In this document: positions 18,601-25,158 of the stretch, piece after piece
Layout of the letters: the number at the start of each line of letters is the position of its first letter
How positions within the stretch are numbered: position 1 is the stretch's first letter
From: JAJYKC01 sp035545735
GTDB taxonomy: Bacteria > Acidobacteriota > Terriglobia > Bryobacterales > Bryobacteraceae
Assembly: GCA_035545735.1 (NCBI GenBank)
Contig: DASZXS010000083.1
Coordinates: 1 to 64,000, forward strand
Reading direction: 5' to 3'
Length of the DNA: 64,000 bases
The notes under the pieces: generated by a model
Seen by the model: only the letters and a program-made list of their open reading frames with translations
What the model was told of the DNA's origin: nothing
The model's database searches: none
Position numbers and translations under genes: made by a program

Positions 18601-19557
18601 CTGACCGGCGGGAATCTCAATACCGTTCACGACCACCTTGAGAACGCCTTCAATCCGCCCCATGCCAAGCAGCACTTCCGTCCGCGTCAGATTCCCGTCG
18701 TTTCTCGAAAAGACCACCGGAGGCTGGAACCACGCAGTCCCATAAATCAGCGGCACGTAGTCGTTGTACCGGGCCTGATTGTCCAGGACTGGAGACACAT
18801 GGGAGCCACTCTCTCCGTAGCTCCGGACCTGCACCAGCGACGGCACGAACTCTATTCCGCCGAACCGTGCAGTCTGGCGCCCCGCGCTATCCGTCGCGAA
18901 CATGCCGCGTTCCTGGCACTGAGCCCGCGAATAGTCGCACGTCGTAAAGGCGGAACCGCCATTCAGATTGCCCGCCCCACCCTCGCAGTCGGCCGAATAG
19001 CCGCACCGGTAAAATGCGTCGAAACGCCCCGCTGTGCCTCCGCTCACTGCTTCCTGCCGCTGAGCGAGAGTCCCTGGAAATGTCCAAGGGCATCGCCGCT
19101 GTATGCGCACGCTCGGCAGATATACTCTTTGTAAGTTGAGGCGGTTCAGGAAACTGAGACGAAATGTCGATTCGGTGGATTCCTCCGGAGGATTCGCGAC
19201 ACCCCAAAACAGAATCCGGCTTTCCGAAAGCGCCGTCTGTTGAACCAGATCGAAAAATACAAACTGGATCTGTGCCTGAGCCCCCTTCCATCCGATATTC
19301 CTTTCGATCTCGGAAAAGATGGAATCGGCGTTTGCCAGCGTAATCGACACCTTCGCAAGACTGTCAATTCCCTGATCAGAGGATGCGCGCAGGTCGAATA
19401 AGTTGTGCTGAACCACGCGAGCGGAGTAGTTGACTCCGCCATAAGTCACCGCATGCGTACTGACCCGTTCCACTTGCCCGGAAGCAAGGGTGATGTCGAA
19501 CAGGAACAGCGGCGTTCCGGGTGTTGTCCGCTCCTTGAGTGTGACGATGGTCTCCAT
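15634..19557 (-). CDS. Giant tail-tip hub protein: gpL-like Cys domain fused to gpJ-like hub
   Basis: A 1307-residue tail-tip protein. Residues 1-250 resemble lambda gpL or GTA hub proteins: beta-barrel start, then Cys156 (RRCPW), Cys185 (YRCGY), Cys191, Cys207 (TTCDYS) and Cys214 followed by FGGIEF, the pattern of the iron-sulfur tail-tip domain. Residues about 250-700 resemble the gpJ-type hub (YNDYVPLIYGTAWFQPP, VVRGIRNGSSLYLVLSAGG, GLNPGDLVTMTYAREGWE). The rest contains FN3-like segments (TLYYAVSALDQGGSESALSF, AGFNVYRGG) and beta-rich domains for host contact. In lambda these are separate genes. It lies directly between the distal-tail and fibre genes. Confidence 0.75.
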   Translation of the reverse strand: METIVTLKERTTPGTPLFLFDITLASGQVERVSTHAVTYGGVNYSARVVQHNLFDLRASSDQGIDSLAKVSITLANADSIFSEIERNIGWKGAQAQIQFVFFDLVQQTALSESRILFWGVANPPEESTESTFRLSFLNRLNLQRVYLPSVRIQRRCPWTFPGTLAQRQEAVSGGTAGRFDAFYRCGYSADCEGGAGNLNGGSAFTTCDYSRAQCQERGMFATDSAGRQTARFGGIEFVPSLVQVRSYGESGSHVSPVLDNQARYNDYVPLIYGTAWFQPPVVFSRNDGNLTRTEVLLGMGRIEGVLKVVVNGIEIPAGQPGANMTATGWYNLVSPGERGGAFNPDFTDAQGNPLGDPYGSMAFMSVVVPNRIASGQSLPDIHVLVKGMRLDRYNSSGQWQDTSFTNNPAWVILDVLRRSGWREEEIDLTSFAATAEICDTPVAAVDLNGNQTLAPQFQCNLILNGRRSAADVVRGIRNGSSLYLVLSAGGLLQLKVEGSIAQQQPTLAPGSNSTGMIGGGWPAYEFGDSAFGGILRKPGGESSLRVYSRNSADTPNRMTVEFQDEFNEYQQDSISLVDVDDALLSGQEITTSLAALGLPNFNQAGRAITLQLNKSIRGNTYIDFETSVKAVGLNPGDLVTMTYAREGWERQLFRILRISPGPNFRTAVITAQIHDNAWYGPNALLGTSGSGRQPNSGANLPRPLEGAILDSSGNPQYAITEVDTQSADGSYTVNLTVGFAAPAKPRSSAAGIPLVGLNPVIQFTGGTLAGGQTLYYAVSALDQGGSESALSFLVAATIPAGTNTNAVTLQSLSFSPQAAGFNVYRGGTPQRLLRIATVPAITDTFTDAGLAPSLIPPPDANFDHANFYWRFERQPAADADVFSASTIGSSALSMAPNEFQSATVRIVSGAGQGQERQIASNSPTTITTATNWTVPPDSTSTFVVVDSSWQFGSTGSTSPVTFAVPDRPGMTVEISGRAATVRNEETDPLLSPITGWQIDGVSTEPADDDVAPAPSFGLSPTGEGAVELQAIGFSQLTNTKTISAGTLTLHFWDELKGKPSTTLSGGIGVTDTSIQLGAPGDGAVGGLAQIDSELVLVQSVSEDRLTYTVTRGAYGTEAADHAAGILAYDLTAKTFILPFVPGFFGSPASGSYSFPISLPDKRIAAAALFMTNARGNGAPALTAFTGTSDLGLRTLSGGQLTLQVEGPLAIQTNAAPPLRMESAHSVRDVFAMVKQAPNSTPIEVQITVNGQTYASVTIPLNQTISNIQDGFVLGPIPEGAQIGLNISSVSQTQNTSPGSDLTVTIRL

Positions 19558-19558
19558 G

Positions 19559-20362
19559 TCAGTCCGCGAGTAGGCTCACCACCGAGATCGTGGCGGAATA
19601 CTGGTTCACTCCGGTAGCGGTCAGCTCCAGGGAATCGCTGTCGAAGCGGCTATTCGGATATGTCCCGCCACGTCCGGTGGTGGCTTTGTAGAGGCTTGGC
19701 GCCCTTTGCGCCTCCACCTGAGGCCCGAACACCGATGCTCTCTCTCCCGGCGCCAGAGTAATACCAAACAAGAGCGGAGGGTCCCCGCCTGAAAGCGATC
19801 CGCTGAGCGCCACTCGCCTCCACTCTGGCGTTGTTGTCACGTCTTGAGCAGTCCGCGACGTTTGGTTGGAGATAGACATCTCGACGCTGGCCGCGGATTC
19901 GCTTCGAATAAATACACTGAAGCAATAAAGCAAAGAACCCGGCGCGATGATGGATTGCCGGATTCCTTGGGCGGCCTGGCCCGTGTTGGTAAGTTGGAAC
20001 GCCCCGGTGCCAGAGTTCGGATCCGGCTGCCCTCCCTCCAGCGTAATCAACGGGTCTACGGACCAGGCGGGATTCGTTAAGTCCGCGCTCCACAGGAGGA
20101 GATTATCCGTCGGGTCCGTGAACACAAATGGGTTGAGCCGCCCCTGGGCGGCTTCGAAAAGGGTTTGGAGTGCGCCACACTCCTGCTCCGTTAAATGAGA
20201 GTAGGAGAGTTGCCATCGTACCGCGCCGAATCCATGATCGGCCTCACGCACGTTTCCTCCGTCCGCAAGCCAGTTGATGATTGTTCGATGAGATTCTACG
20301 CGGTGGATTGGAAACTGCGCGATCGCGCCGCTTGGCAGTTGAGGATAGTAGAGTATGCTCAC
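19559..20362 (-). CDS. Distal tail protein with added beta-sandwich domain
   Basis: A 267-residue protein. The N-terminal ~110 residues (YYPQLPSGAIAQFPIHR, ALQTLFEAAQGRLNPFVFTDP) match the small distal-tail protein encoded upstream and resemble gpM/DUF2460-type proteins that join the tail tube to the tip. Residues about 115-230 look like a carbohydrate-binding-type beta sandwich (LLYCFSVFIRSESAASVEMS, TPEWRRVALSGSLSGG). Its ATG overlaps the stop of the preceding gene by four bases. The duplication plus added sandwich suggests one copy is the structural ring and one bears an adhesive domain; that is inference. Confidence 0.65.
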   Translation of the reverse strand: MSILYYPQLPSGAIAQFPIHRVESHRTIINWLADGGNVREADHGFGAVRWQLSYSHLTEQECGALQTLFEAAQGRLNPFVFTDPTDNLLLWSADLTNPAWSVDPLITLEGGQPDPNSGTGAFQLTNTGQAAQGIRQSIIAPGSLLYCFSVFIRSESAASVEMSISNQTSRTAQDVTTTPEWRRVALSGSLSGGDPPLLFGITLAPGERASVFGPQVEAQRAPSLYKATTGRGGTYPNSRFDSDSLELTATGVNQYSATISVVSLLAD

Positions 20363-20718
20363 GGCCGGTTCTCTCGAACAATCAGTTGCGTCTGTCCGCG
20401 CATTTCTGCATCGAAGGTTTCCACAAGCGTGCCGTTATCCAGACTGCAATTCGCGTAAACAGTCCCGGTGTGGGGATCGGTAAATGAAAATTCGCCTGAC
20501 CCGCCCGTCTGAGTTCGAAACAATTCGCGAATTTGATGCATTTCCGTCTCATCCAGCAGACTCAATTGGATCGTCCAGGTATGCAGCGGAGCGGCGTAGT
20601 CGCCGAACCTCTGCTCGGAGCCATCCACGAAGCGTAGGATTTGGGTCGAATAGGTTCCGGTTTTCTTTGCCGGATACTGCGCCACCGCCCCGGTCTTCAG
20701 CGTTGGAAAAGTGTTCAT
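20359..20718 (-). CDS. Small distal tail protein (gpM/DUF2460-like)
   Basis: A 119-residue protein just after the tape measure gene, the usual place of the distal tail protein. It begins MNTFPTLKTGAVAQYPAKKT and contains FVDGSEQRFGDY and GEFSFTDPHTGTVY, the strand-loop pattern shared with gpM and with DUF2460 proteins of gene transfer agents. It is collinear with the N-terminal half of the next protein, so the two arose by tandem duplication. It overlaps that gene by four bases and follows the tape measure stop by three. Confidence 0.65.
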   Translation of the reverse strand: MNTFPTLKTGAVAQYPAKKTGTYSTQILRFVDGSEQRFGDYAAPLHTWTIQLSLLDETEMHQIRELFRTQTGGSGEFSFTDPHTGTVYANCSLDNGTLVETFDAEMRGQTQLIVRENRP

Positions 20719-20721
20719 CGT

Positions 20722-21441
20722 TTAAATCCCAGCCACTACGTCGTTCAACGAATTCGATTCGAGCATCGCCTGGCGCACCGCCCGGGCGATGTCGTCGCTA
20801 TGGTCTAGAAATGACTTACTGTCCATCGCGTTCACCTGAACCGTGATCTGGTGCCCGCTCGCTTGAGAACTTGCCTGTCCGGCGCTCCGTGGCAGCCCGT
20901 TGGCGCTGTAGTCGACTGCCGAGATGCCACTCGTGCCGCCTCCGTCAATACCGCCTTGAAACTGGACGCTTGACGGCATCTGAAAAGGAACGAGCGGCGG
21001 TGGACCGCTGCTCCCGCCGCCAAATAGGTTCATCAGTCCGCCGATGAGCGAAGGAATACCCAAGCCGCCTCCGAGAATTCCACCAAGAATGCCGCCCAAC
21101 GATCCTCCGCTCGAACCTCCTCCCAGAAATCCCGTGAGGGTTTTTAGGACGGAAGTCAACTCTGAGTTGTCCGAATTCGCGCTCACCAGTCCGTTCAGCA
21201 CTTGAGTCTGCGCGGCCAGCTGTTCCAGAAGATCCTGCGTTGTCGCGCCTCCGGAGGATGACGGGGCGGAGGTCACCGGCAGCGTAAGGGGATCCACCAG
21301 GTTCTGCTGGTTCGACATTCTCGGCGCCGCGTTCCGGCCGGCCCCCAGGCCCGCAAACGTCCCGAGATTGGCCAGCAGGTCTCTGGACGACGGCGTCGAA
21401 TTGAGTAATCCGAAAAGAGCTTTATCTTGCTTGCTTGGCAT
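20722..21441 (-). CDS. Very short tail tape measure protein
   Basis: A 239-residue protein. A polar N-terminus leads to a Gly/Ile/Leu-rich hydrophobic stretch at about 110-150 (GGSLGGILGGILGGGLGIPS), then a C-terminus (ITVQVNAMDSKSFLDHSDDI, AVRQAMLESNSLNDVVA) that I recognise from the ends of tail tape measures. The position after the frameshifted chaperone pair is the canonical tape measure place. At about 0.15 nm per helical residue this could span no more than about 36 nm, so the tail would be a short stub. The ATG lies inside the last codons of the chaperone extension, a 20-base overlap. Confidence 0.7.
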   Translation of the reverse strand: MPSKQDKALFGLLNSTPSSRDLLANLGTFAGLGAGRNAAPRMSNQQNLVDPLTLPVTSAPSSSGGATTQDLLEQLAAQTQVLNGLVSANSDNSELTSVLKTLTGFLGGGSSGGSLGGILGGILGGGLGIPSLIGGLMNLFGGGSSGPPPLVPFQMPSSVQFQGGIDGGGTSGISAVDYSANGLPRSAGQASSQASGHQITVQVNAMDSKSFLDHSDDIARAVRQAMLESNSLNDVVAGI

Positions 21442-21760
21442 CGTTCCTTTCCGCCTGTAGCTCCTGCTCCAGCACTAACAGGGCATCCACCTCGCGTGCG
21501 GACATCGACTGAATGTCGGAAGTACCCAGGGCTTTCCACACCTGGAATGTCTCCAATAAGCCGGAGCTTTGCGGCGTAATTACCGTCTTCGGGCACCGCG
21601 TTGTCGCGATTCGCTTGCGCGCCCAAACGACTCGCTCCGGACCAAGCTCTTCATCCGGGAGCCATCCACACCGCCGCGTCTTTTCCAGACCTGCCTTCCT
21701 GCATTCGTCGCACTTCCATCGGTCTGGATCGGAAAACTGAAAGTGAAAGGCGACCGTTAG
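21422..21760 (-). CDS. Tail assembly chaperone extension (gpT-like), read by -1 frameshift
   Basis: An open frame of 112 residues with no usable start codon at its head. It begins at the slippery site where the upstream chaperone ends and runs LTVAFHFQFSDPDRWKCDEC and onward to a TAA at 21422-21424. It holds a probable zinc site: CDEC, then RRCGW and TRCPK. A -1 slip on the A AAA AAC heptamer would fuse it to the upstream protein to give a 240-residue product, exactly as lambda gpG and gpGT are made. The coding look (no stops, sensible composition, overlap into the tape measure start) supports it. Confidence 0.8.
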   Translation of the reverse strand, partial: LTVAFHFQFSDPDRWKCDECRKAGLEKTRRCGWLPDEELGPERVVWARKRIATTRCPKTVITPQSSGLLETFQVWKALGTSDIQSMSAREVDALLVLEQELQAERNDAKQAR

Positions 21761-22143
21761 TTTTTTCTTTCTTCCTCCGACAGTCCGATCTGCCGCCTGA
21801 CCGCCGCCGCGATTTCACGCGCCAGTCCCTCGGGACCGCTATCGATCAACAGGTCCGCTGTTGCCTCGAATCCATCGATCCGCAGACCGTCCAGCCGGAT
21901 CAGTCCCCATCGGATATAAAGCGCCTCGATCTCGTTTGCCAGAAAATTCGCCTCAATCTGGTCTTTGAATTCGTTGCCGGCGTCTAAATATTCGCTCTTC
22001 GCGCTCAATTCACGCACGCTCCGGACCAGTTCGTTCCGCCTCGCCAGCGAAACTCGCCGGATGGTGTAGCGCACCCCGGCAATCGACTGCGACGCGAACG
22101 TCAGCGTGCTTTCGTAGTTGGTAGCCTCATCCGAATGCAACAT
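21757..22143 (-). CDS. Tail assembly chaperone (gpG-like)
   Basis: A 128-residue protein, MLHSDEATNYESTLTF to LSEEERKN. It is one reading of the chaperone pair that coats the tape measure during tail assembly. I chose the ATG at 22143, which overlaps the tail tube stop by 17 bases; the frame is open further upstream to 22218 but that stretch is the tail tube gene. The acidic-hydrophobic N-terminal sheet and helical body (ARRNELVRSVRELSAK, LANEIEALYIRWGL) suit the family. The 3' end is the slippery heptamer that feeds the extension frame. Confidence 0.75.
   Translation of the reverse strand: MLHSDEATNYESTLTFASQSIAGVRYTIRRVSLARRNELVRSVRELSAKSEYLDAGNEFKDQIEANFLANEIEALYIRWGLIRLDGLRIDGFEATADLLIDSGPEGLAREIAAAVRRQIGLSEEERKN
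21760..21766 (-). promoter_or_regulatory. Programmed -1 ribosomal frameshift site A AAA AAC
   Basis: Read on the minus strand in the chaperone frame, the end is GAA GAA AGA AAA AAC TAA. The last seven bases before the stop, A AAA AAC, are a classical X XXY YYZ heptamer in the correct phase. A purine-rich GGAGGA (21773-21778) lies six bases upstream and could act like the SD-type stimulator known from dnaX. I see no strong downstream stem-loop. Slipping gives CTA ACG GTC and continues into the extension frame. Confidence 0.8.
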
Positions 22144-23299
22144 AAATCTCGTCGTCCGCCGTTCCCTGGGCGCGGCTGTCCGCGAAATTCCATTGCAGCC
22201 GCACCTCCTTGTCGTCATATTCGGGAACTTCCGGAACCATGCTGCTCATGTACACCCCGAACAACTGGCCTGGCTGCTGCCCCAGCTGCAACATCACGCT
22301 CATCGGCGAGCGCTGTCTTGCGGCCTGGTACAGCGCGCGCGTTGGTGCGTCGTCCGTTTGATAGAGGCTGAGCTTCAACGAAATCGTGCGCTCTCCGGGA
22401 GCGATCGCGCGCGCCGTCATCGATCCCAGCTCCGTCGCGCGGAGATCCAGACCGTTATCCATCGTGAGCTCGGCGCCCGTGAGCGTCAAAAACTGGTTTG
22501 GCGCCGCGCCTAGCCACACCTGTCCAAGATGTCCGGGAATAATCGAATAGTTCAGCGGTTGAACGGCCGGCTCGGCGGGGTATTGCGACAGCCCCGCTTG
22601 CAGGCCGCTGAAACTGGCGCTATCTAACAAATCGGCCGCCTGCCCGGAGAACACGAACTCATGAAAATCGCCATTCACCTTGATCTGCGTCCGATTTACC
22701 GCCGCGCCGTAAAGCGTTCGTTGAACCGCGCCGCTGGGATCCCAATAATCGAAAATGCTCACGCTCGGCAGCGCCGTCCCTGGTTGATAAGTTGCCGTGG
22801 GACCCGTCGAGGTGCTCGAATTGAACGCGCTCGAAAACGGCGCATTCAGGATCACCGTGGTCGGGTTCGCGACGGCGGTTACGAAGCGAATTTCTCCGGC
22901 TACCGCCACAGCCTGTCCTGGGTTAAGCCCGTGCGGAACGGCGAAGCTTACCGTTGTCGATCCGCTTGCGCTTGTGACGGCCGCTCCGCCTCCGTTGAGT
23001 ACTGCATCGCTGCCCAAGGCGGCTTCGAAGAGCGCGCCATGCGGCGGGGGCTGTGTCTGGTTCGTCCAGGACGTCATGTACGTTTCAAGCTGAAAGGAGG
23101 TCTTCCACCGGAACCCGCTTGGGTCGCCCAGAAACGTCCGTGTCCCCGTCTTGTCCTTGCGCTGGCGCCGCTCCACCGCTTGTCTCGCGCCCAGGGTGAT
23201 GGCCGGTATTCGATTTTGAGCCGTCACTGCGGCGGCATTTCCGTACGAGGCTTCCCTCGCCACATAAAACCGGTTGTTGTTCGATGAAATATAAGACAT
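22127..23299 (-). CDS. Major tail tube protein
   Basis: A 390-residue protein resembling Phage_tube_2-type tail tube subunits: N-terminus NNRFYVAREASYGNAAAVTA, early conserved GTRTFLGDPSGFRWKTSF, and a beta-rich body. Internal segments such as GSTTVSFAVPHGLNPGQAVA look like an inserted surface domain. The C-terminus DKEVRLQWNFADSRAQGT, DDEIYVAFG is a family ending. It is followed by the chaperone pair, the standard siphovirus order. The long size relative to simple tube proteins suggests decorated tubes. It follows the tail-terminator gene by 16 bases. Confidence 0.75.
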   Translation of the reverse strand: MSYISSNNNRFYVAREASYGNAAAVTAQNRIPAITLGARQAVERRQRKDKTGTRTFLGDPSGFRWKTSFQLETYMTSWTNQTQPPPHGALFEAALGSDAVLNGGGAAVTSASGSTTVSFAVPHGLNPGQAVAVAGEIRFVTAVANPTTVILNAPFSSAFNSSTSTGPTATYQPGTALPSVSIFDYWDPSGAVQRTLYGAAVNRTQIKVNGDFHEFVFSGQAADLLDSASFSGLQAGLSQYPAEPAVQPLNYSIIPGHLGQVWLGAAPNQFLTLTGAELTMDNGLDLRATELGSMTARAIAPGERTISLKLSLYQTDDAPTRALYQAARQRSPMSVMLQLGQQPGQLFGVYMSSMVPEVPEYDDKEVRLQWNFADSRAQGTADDEIYVAFG

Positions 23300-23315
23300 G
23301 GGTCTTCAATCCGCC

Positions 23316-23813
23316 TCAGTTGAGGCTCACTTGCAACACGAACGAGATTTTGGCGGACTGTAGCAGATTGCGGCCGCCTTTCTTCACCGTTCCGTAACTC
23401 ACCTCATAACCCCCGCCGTGGAACATCCCGCCGCCCCAGTCCCCCCGGTTGGCGTCAAGCACATTCGTTACGGCCTCCACATAGAGTTGCGTTTGTGTCT
23501 CGAGCCCTTCCAGCCGGTCTTGCGATACCCGAAGCTCCACTACCATGTGCGCCTCGCCTGAGAAGCCACGGAACTTTTCGCGCAGCAGGTTCACCACTTT
23601 TTCGCAGTAAATATGCGCCGATGGGTACCGTGTCGCCAGCGCCCGCTCGGCGATCTCCGGCGAAACGTTTTGAGGCACAATCTGACTGATGTTGATCGGA
23701 GCCAGAGCGATGTCGGCGCTGGCCGAAAGCGACGCTACCTTCGCCGGCAGTCCCGTACTGGCCGTCAGAAGGCCGCCAAGTTTGTTCGTCGTGACGCTCG
23801 CTACTTGTGACAT
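23316..23813 (-). CDS. Probable tail completion/terminator protein
   Basis: A 165-residue protein between the connector and tail tube genes. It has a helical region (AERALATRYPSAHIYCEKVV, NLLREKFRGFSGEAHMVVEL) followed by beta strands (YEVSYGTVKKGG, AKISFVLQVSLN). This alpha-beta order and place in the cluster fit the terminator ring that caps the tail tube. I do not recognise the specific family, so the role rests on position and size. It follows the connector gene by only seven bases. Confidence 0.55.
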   Translation of the reverse strand: MSQVASVTTNKLGGLLTASTGLPAKVASLSASADIALAPINISQIVPQNVSPEIAERALATRYPSAHIYCEKVVNLLREKFRGFSGEAHMVVELRVSQDRLEGLETQTQLYVEAVTNVLDANRGDWGGGMFHGGGYEVSYGTVKKGGRNLLQSAKISFVLQVSLN

Positions 23814-23820
23814 GGTTTTC

Positions 23821-24609
23821 TCATCCGCGCGGCAGAACGTGGTCGTCCGTGACGTACCGGTCGGGAGTCTGTCCGGCGCCGGAAGGTTGGCCCGTGACCA
23901 GGTTGCCCGGCATCGTCCACGCCGCCCCGAGCGTCAGGGGCGTGGAATTCTGCAAACTCATCGAACCTGGCGACGTCCCGGCATAGGCATTCCACCCCGT
24001 GGCGTATTGCGGCGCGTTTCCCGGCGCGGTGATGACAAGTTGTGTTCCCGGCGCGGTATTAAGCTGTGACTGCTGGCTCGGCGCGCTCTCCTGTCCTGTT
24101 TGATTGACCCACGTCACCTGAACAAAGTACTGGGCGGAAACGCCGGAGCCGGGTACGAACGTCAAAACCGGCGCCGCCGGCGATGGCAGCCAGAACGTGG
24201 AGAGCCCAATTCCGGTCTCATAGAGCAGATCTCTCGCGTCCTGCTCCAACTTCAGATACTCTTGCCACTTCTTCATGTACCGGTCGTTGAGTTGGTTGTT
24301 GTACGCGTCGCGATACACGGCGGCGAGCGTCCGCATGGCATGCCACTGGCGAAGGCCGTCGGTCACCACAACATCATTTACTCCGGTCTGCCGCCGGGTC
24401 GTATCCTGGCCGCAGTTCCAAGTCAGAAGAGGGCTGCGCGTCTCCCGCCGCAAGAGCAGAGCGAGAATTTGCAGCCCAATCTCGCTCTGCGCCAGCGCGC
24501 TCTTACCGTCCAGATCAATCTGCTCGGCGCTGGCGACGTCGAGAATGCCGTTTTCGTAGTTCGCCAGGTCCTGCTGCTGATTGATGAGGCCGTCGTTGAA
24601 TAGTGCCAT
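23821..24609 (-). CDS. Probable head-tail connector protein with FN3-like C-terminus
   Basis: A 262-residue protein. The N-terminal half is alpha-helical and charged (ALAQSEIGLQILALLLRRET, QWHAMRTLAAVYRDAYNNQL, RYMKKWQEYLKLEQDA), like adaptor proteins that sit under the portal. The C-terminal half from about 150 is beta-rich (SAQYFVQVTWVNQTGQESAP, YATGWNAYAGTSPGS), similar to the FN3-type segments of the tail-tip protein in this cluster. The function is inferred from position between coat and tail terminator. Confidence 0.5.
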   Translation of the reverse strand: MALFNDGLINQQQDLANYENGILDVASAEQIDLDGKSALAQSEIGLQILALLLRRETRSPLLTWNCGQDTTRRQTGVNDVVVTDGLRQWHAMRTLAAVYRDAYNNQLNDRYMKKWQEYLKLEQDARDLLYETGIGLSTFWLPSPAAPVLTFVPGSGVSAQYFVQVTWVNQTGQESAPSQQSQLNTAPGTQLVITAPGNAPQYATGWNAYAGTSPGSMSLQNSTPLTLGAAWTMPGNLVTGQPSGAGQTPDRYVTDDHVLPRG

Positions 24610-24630
24610 TCTCGCCTCGCGTCTTCAGCC

Positions 24631-24945
24631 CTAATCCTTGGCTGGTTTCTTCGGTTCCTTAACCGGCTGAGGAACCACGCTGATCATCACTTTGCCGGCC
24701 AGCGCCTGCTCCGCCGCCTTCTGCCGAAAGGCGTCCTGGGCGGCTTTGTAACCCGCGGTTTCCTCCGCGGTCGCCAAACGCGCTCGCCCCTCCACCAGCA
24801 GCCTCGCCGCCAGCGCGCGGGAAACCTCCGTGCGGGCGCCCGCGCGTCCTCCATCCGGGGTTTCCTCGCTCACCACCACCGTGGGATCTTCCGGAATTGC
24901 ACTTTCCACTTCCTTCACCTTTTGAAAAAATACTCTGAGATCCAT
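24631..24945 (-). CDS. Small virion-cluster protein of unknown role
   Basis: A 104-residue protein starting MDLRVFFQKVKEVESAIPED and ending in a Lys/Pro tail (PVKEPKKPAKD). The start is chosen at the ATG at 24945 because AAGGGAG lies just upstream; the frame is open further up, but that part is low-complexity and lies in the GC-rich spacer. It has a helical middle (AARLLVEGRARLATAEE, YKAAQDAFRQKAAEQA). It may be a decoration or connector protein. No family recognised. Confidence 0.55.
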   Translation of the reverse strand: MDLRVFFQKVKEVESAIPEDPTVVVSEETPDGGRAGARTEVSRALAARLLVEGRARLATAEETAGYKAAQDAFRQKAAEQALAGKVMISVVPQPVKEPKKPAKD

Positions 24946-25158
24946 AAGCTCCCTTCGCATTCCACCGGCAACAAATCGCTCGCACGCCGCGGGGACGGTC
25001 CACTTGGTCTCGGCAGCGAGGGGACGCCGGGGGCTGTCCCACCGAGCCCCCCAACCAGGCAAAGCCCGGTGACCGCCGCCAAACCACGGGCCGCCGGGCC
25101 TATCCCCACTGTCCCGGCCGCCCCGGGGCAACTCGCCAGAGCGCCCCCATCGACGGAA
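24946..25158 (-). terminator. GC-rich spacer after coat gene with hairpin (possible attenuator)
   Basis: The only long gap (213 bases) inside the otherwise tightly packed cluster, directly after the coat gene. It is very G+C rich and holds a perfect 7-bp stem GGGGGCT (25029-25035) with AGCCCCC (25045-25051) and other near-palindromic runs. There is no T-tract. A structured spacer here could reduce read-through so that coat is made in excess over tail proteins; that is inference. Confidence 0.4.

Noticed and set aside
24946..25131. N-terminal extension of the small virion protein into the GC-rich spacer
   Set aside because: The added residues are Gly/Trp/Arg/Pro-rich and look like translated spacer; a better ribosome site and normal protein start at 24945.
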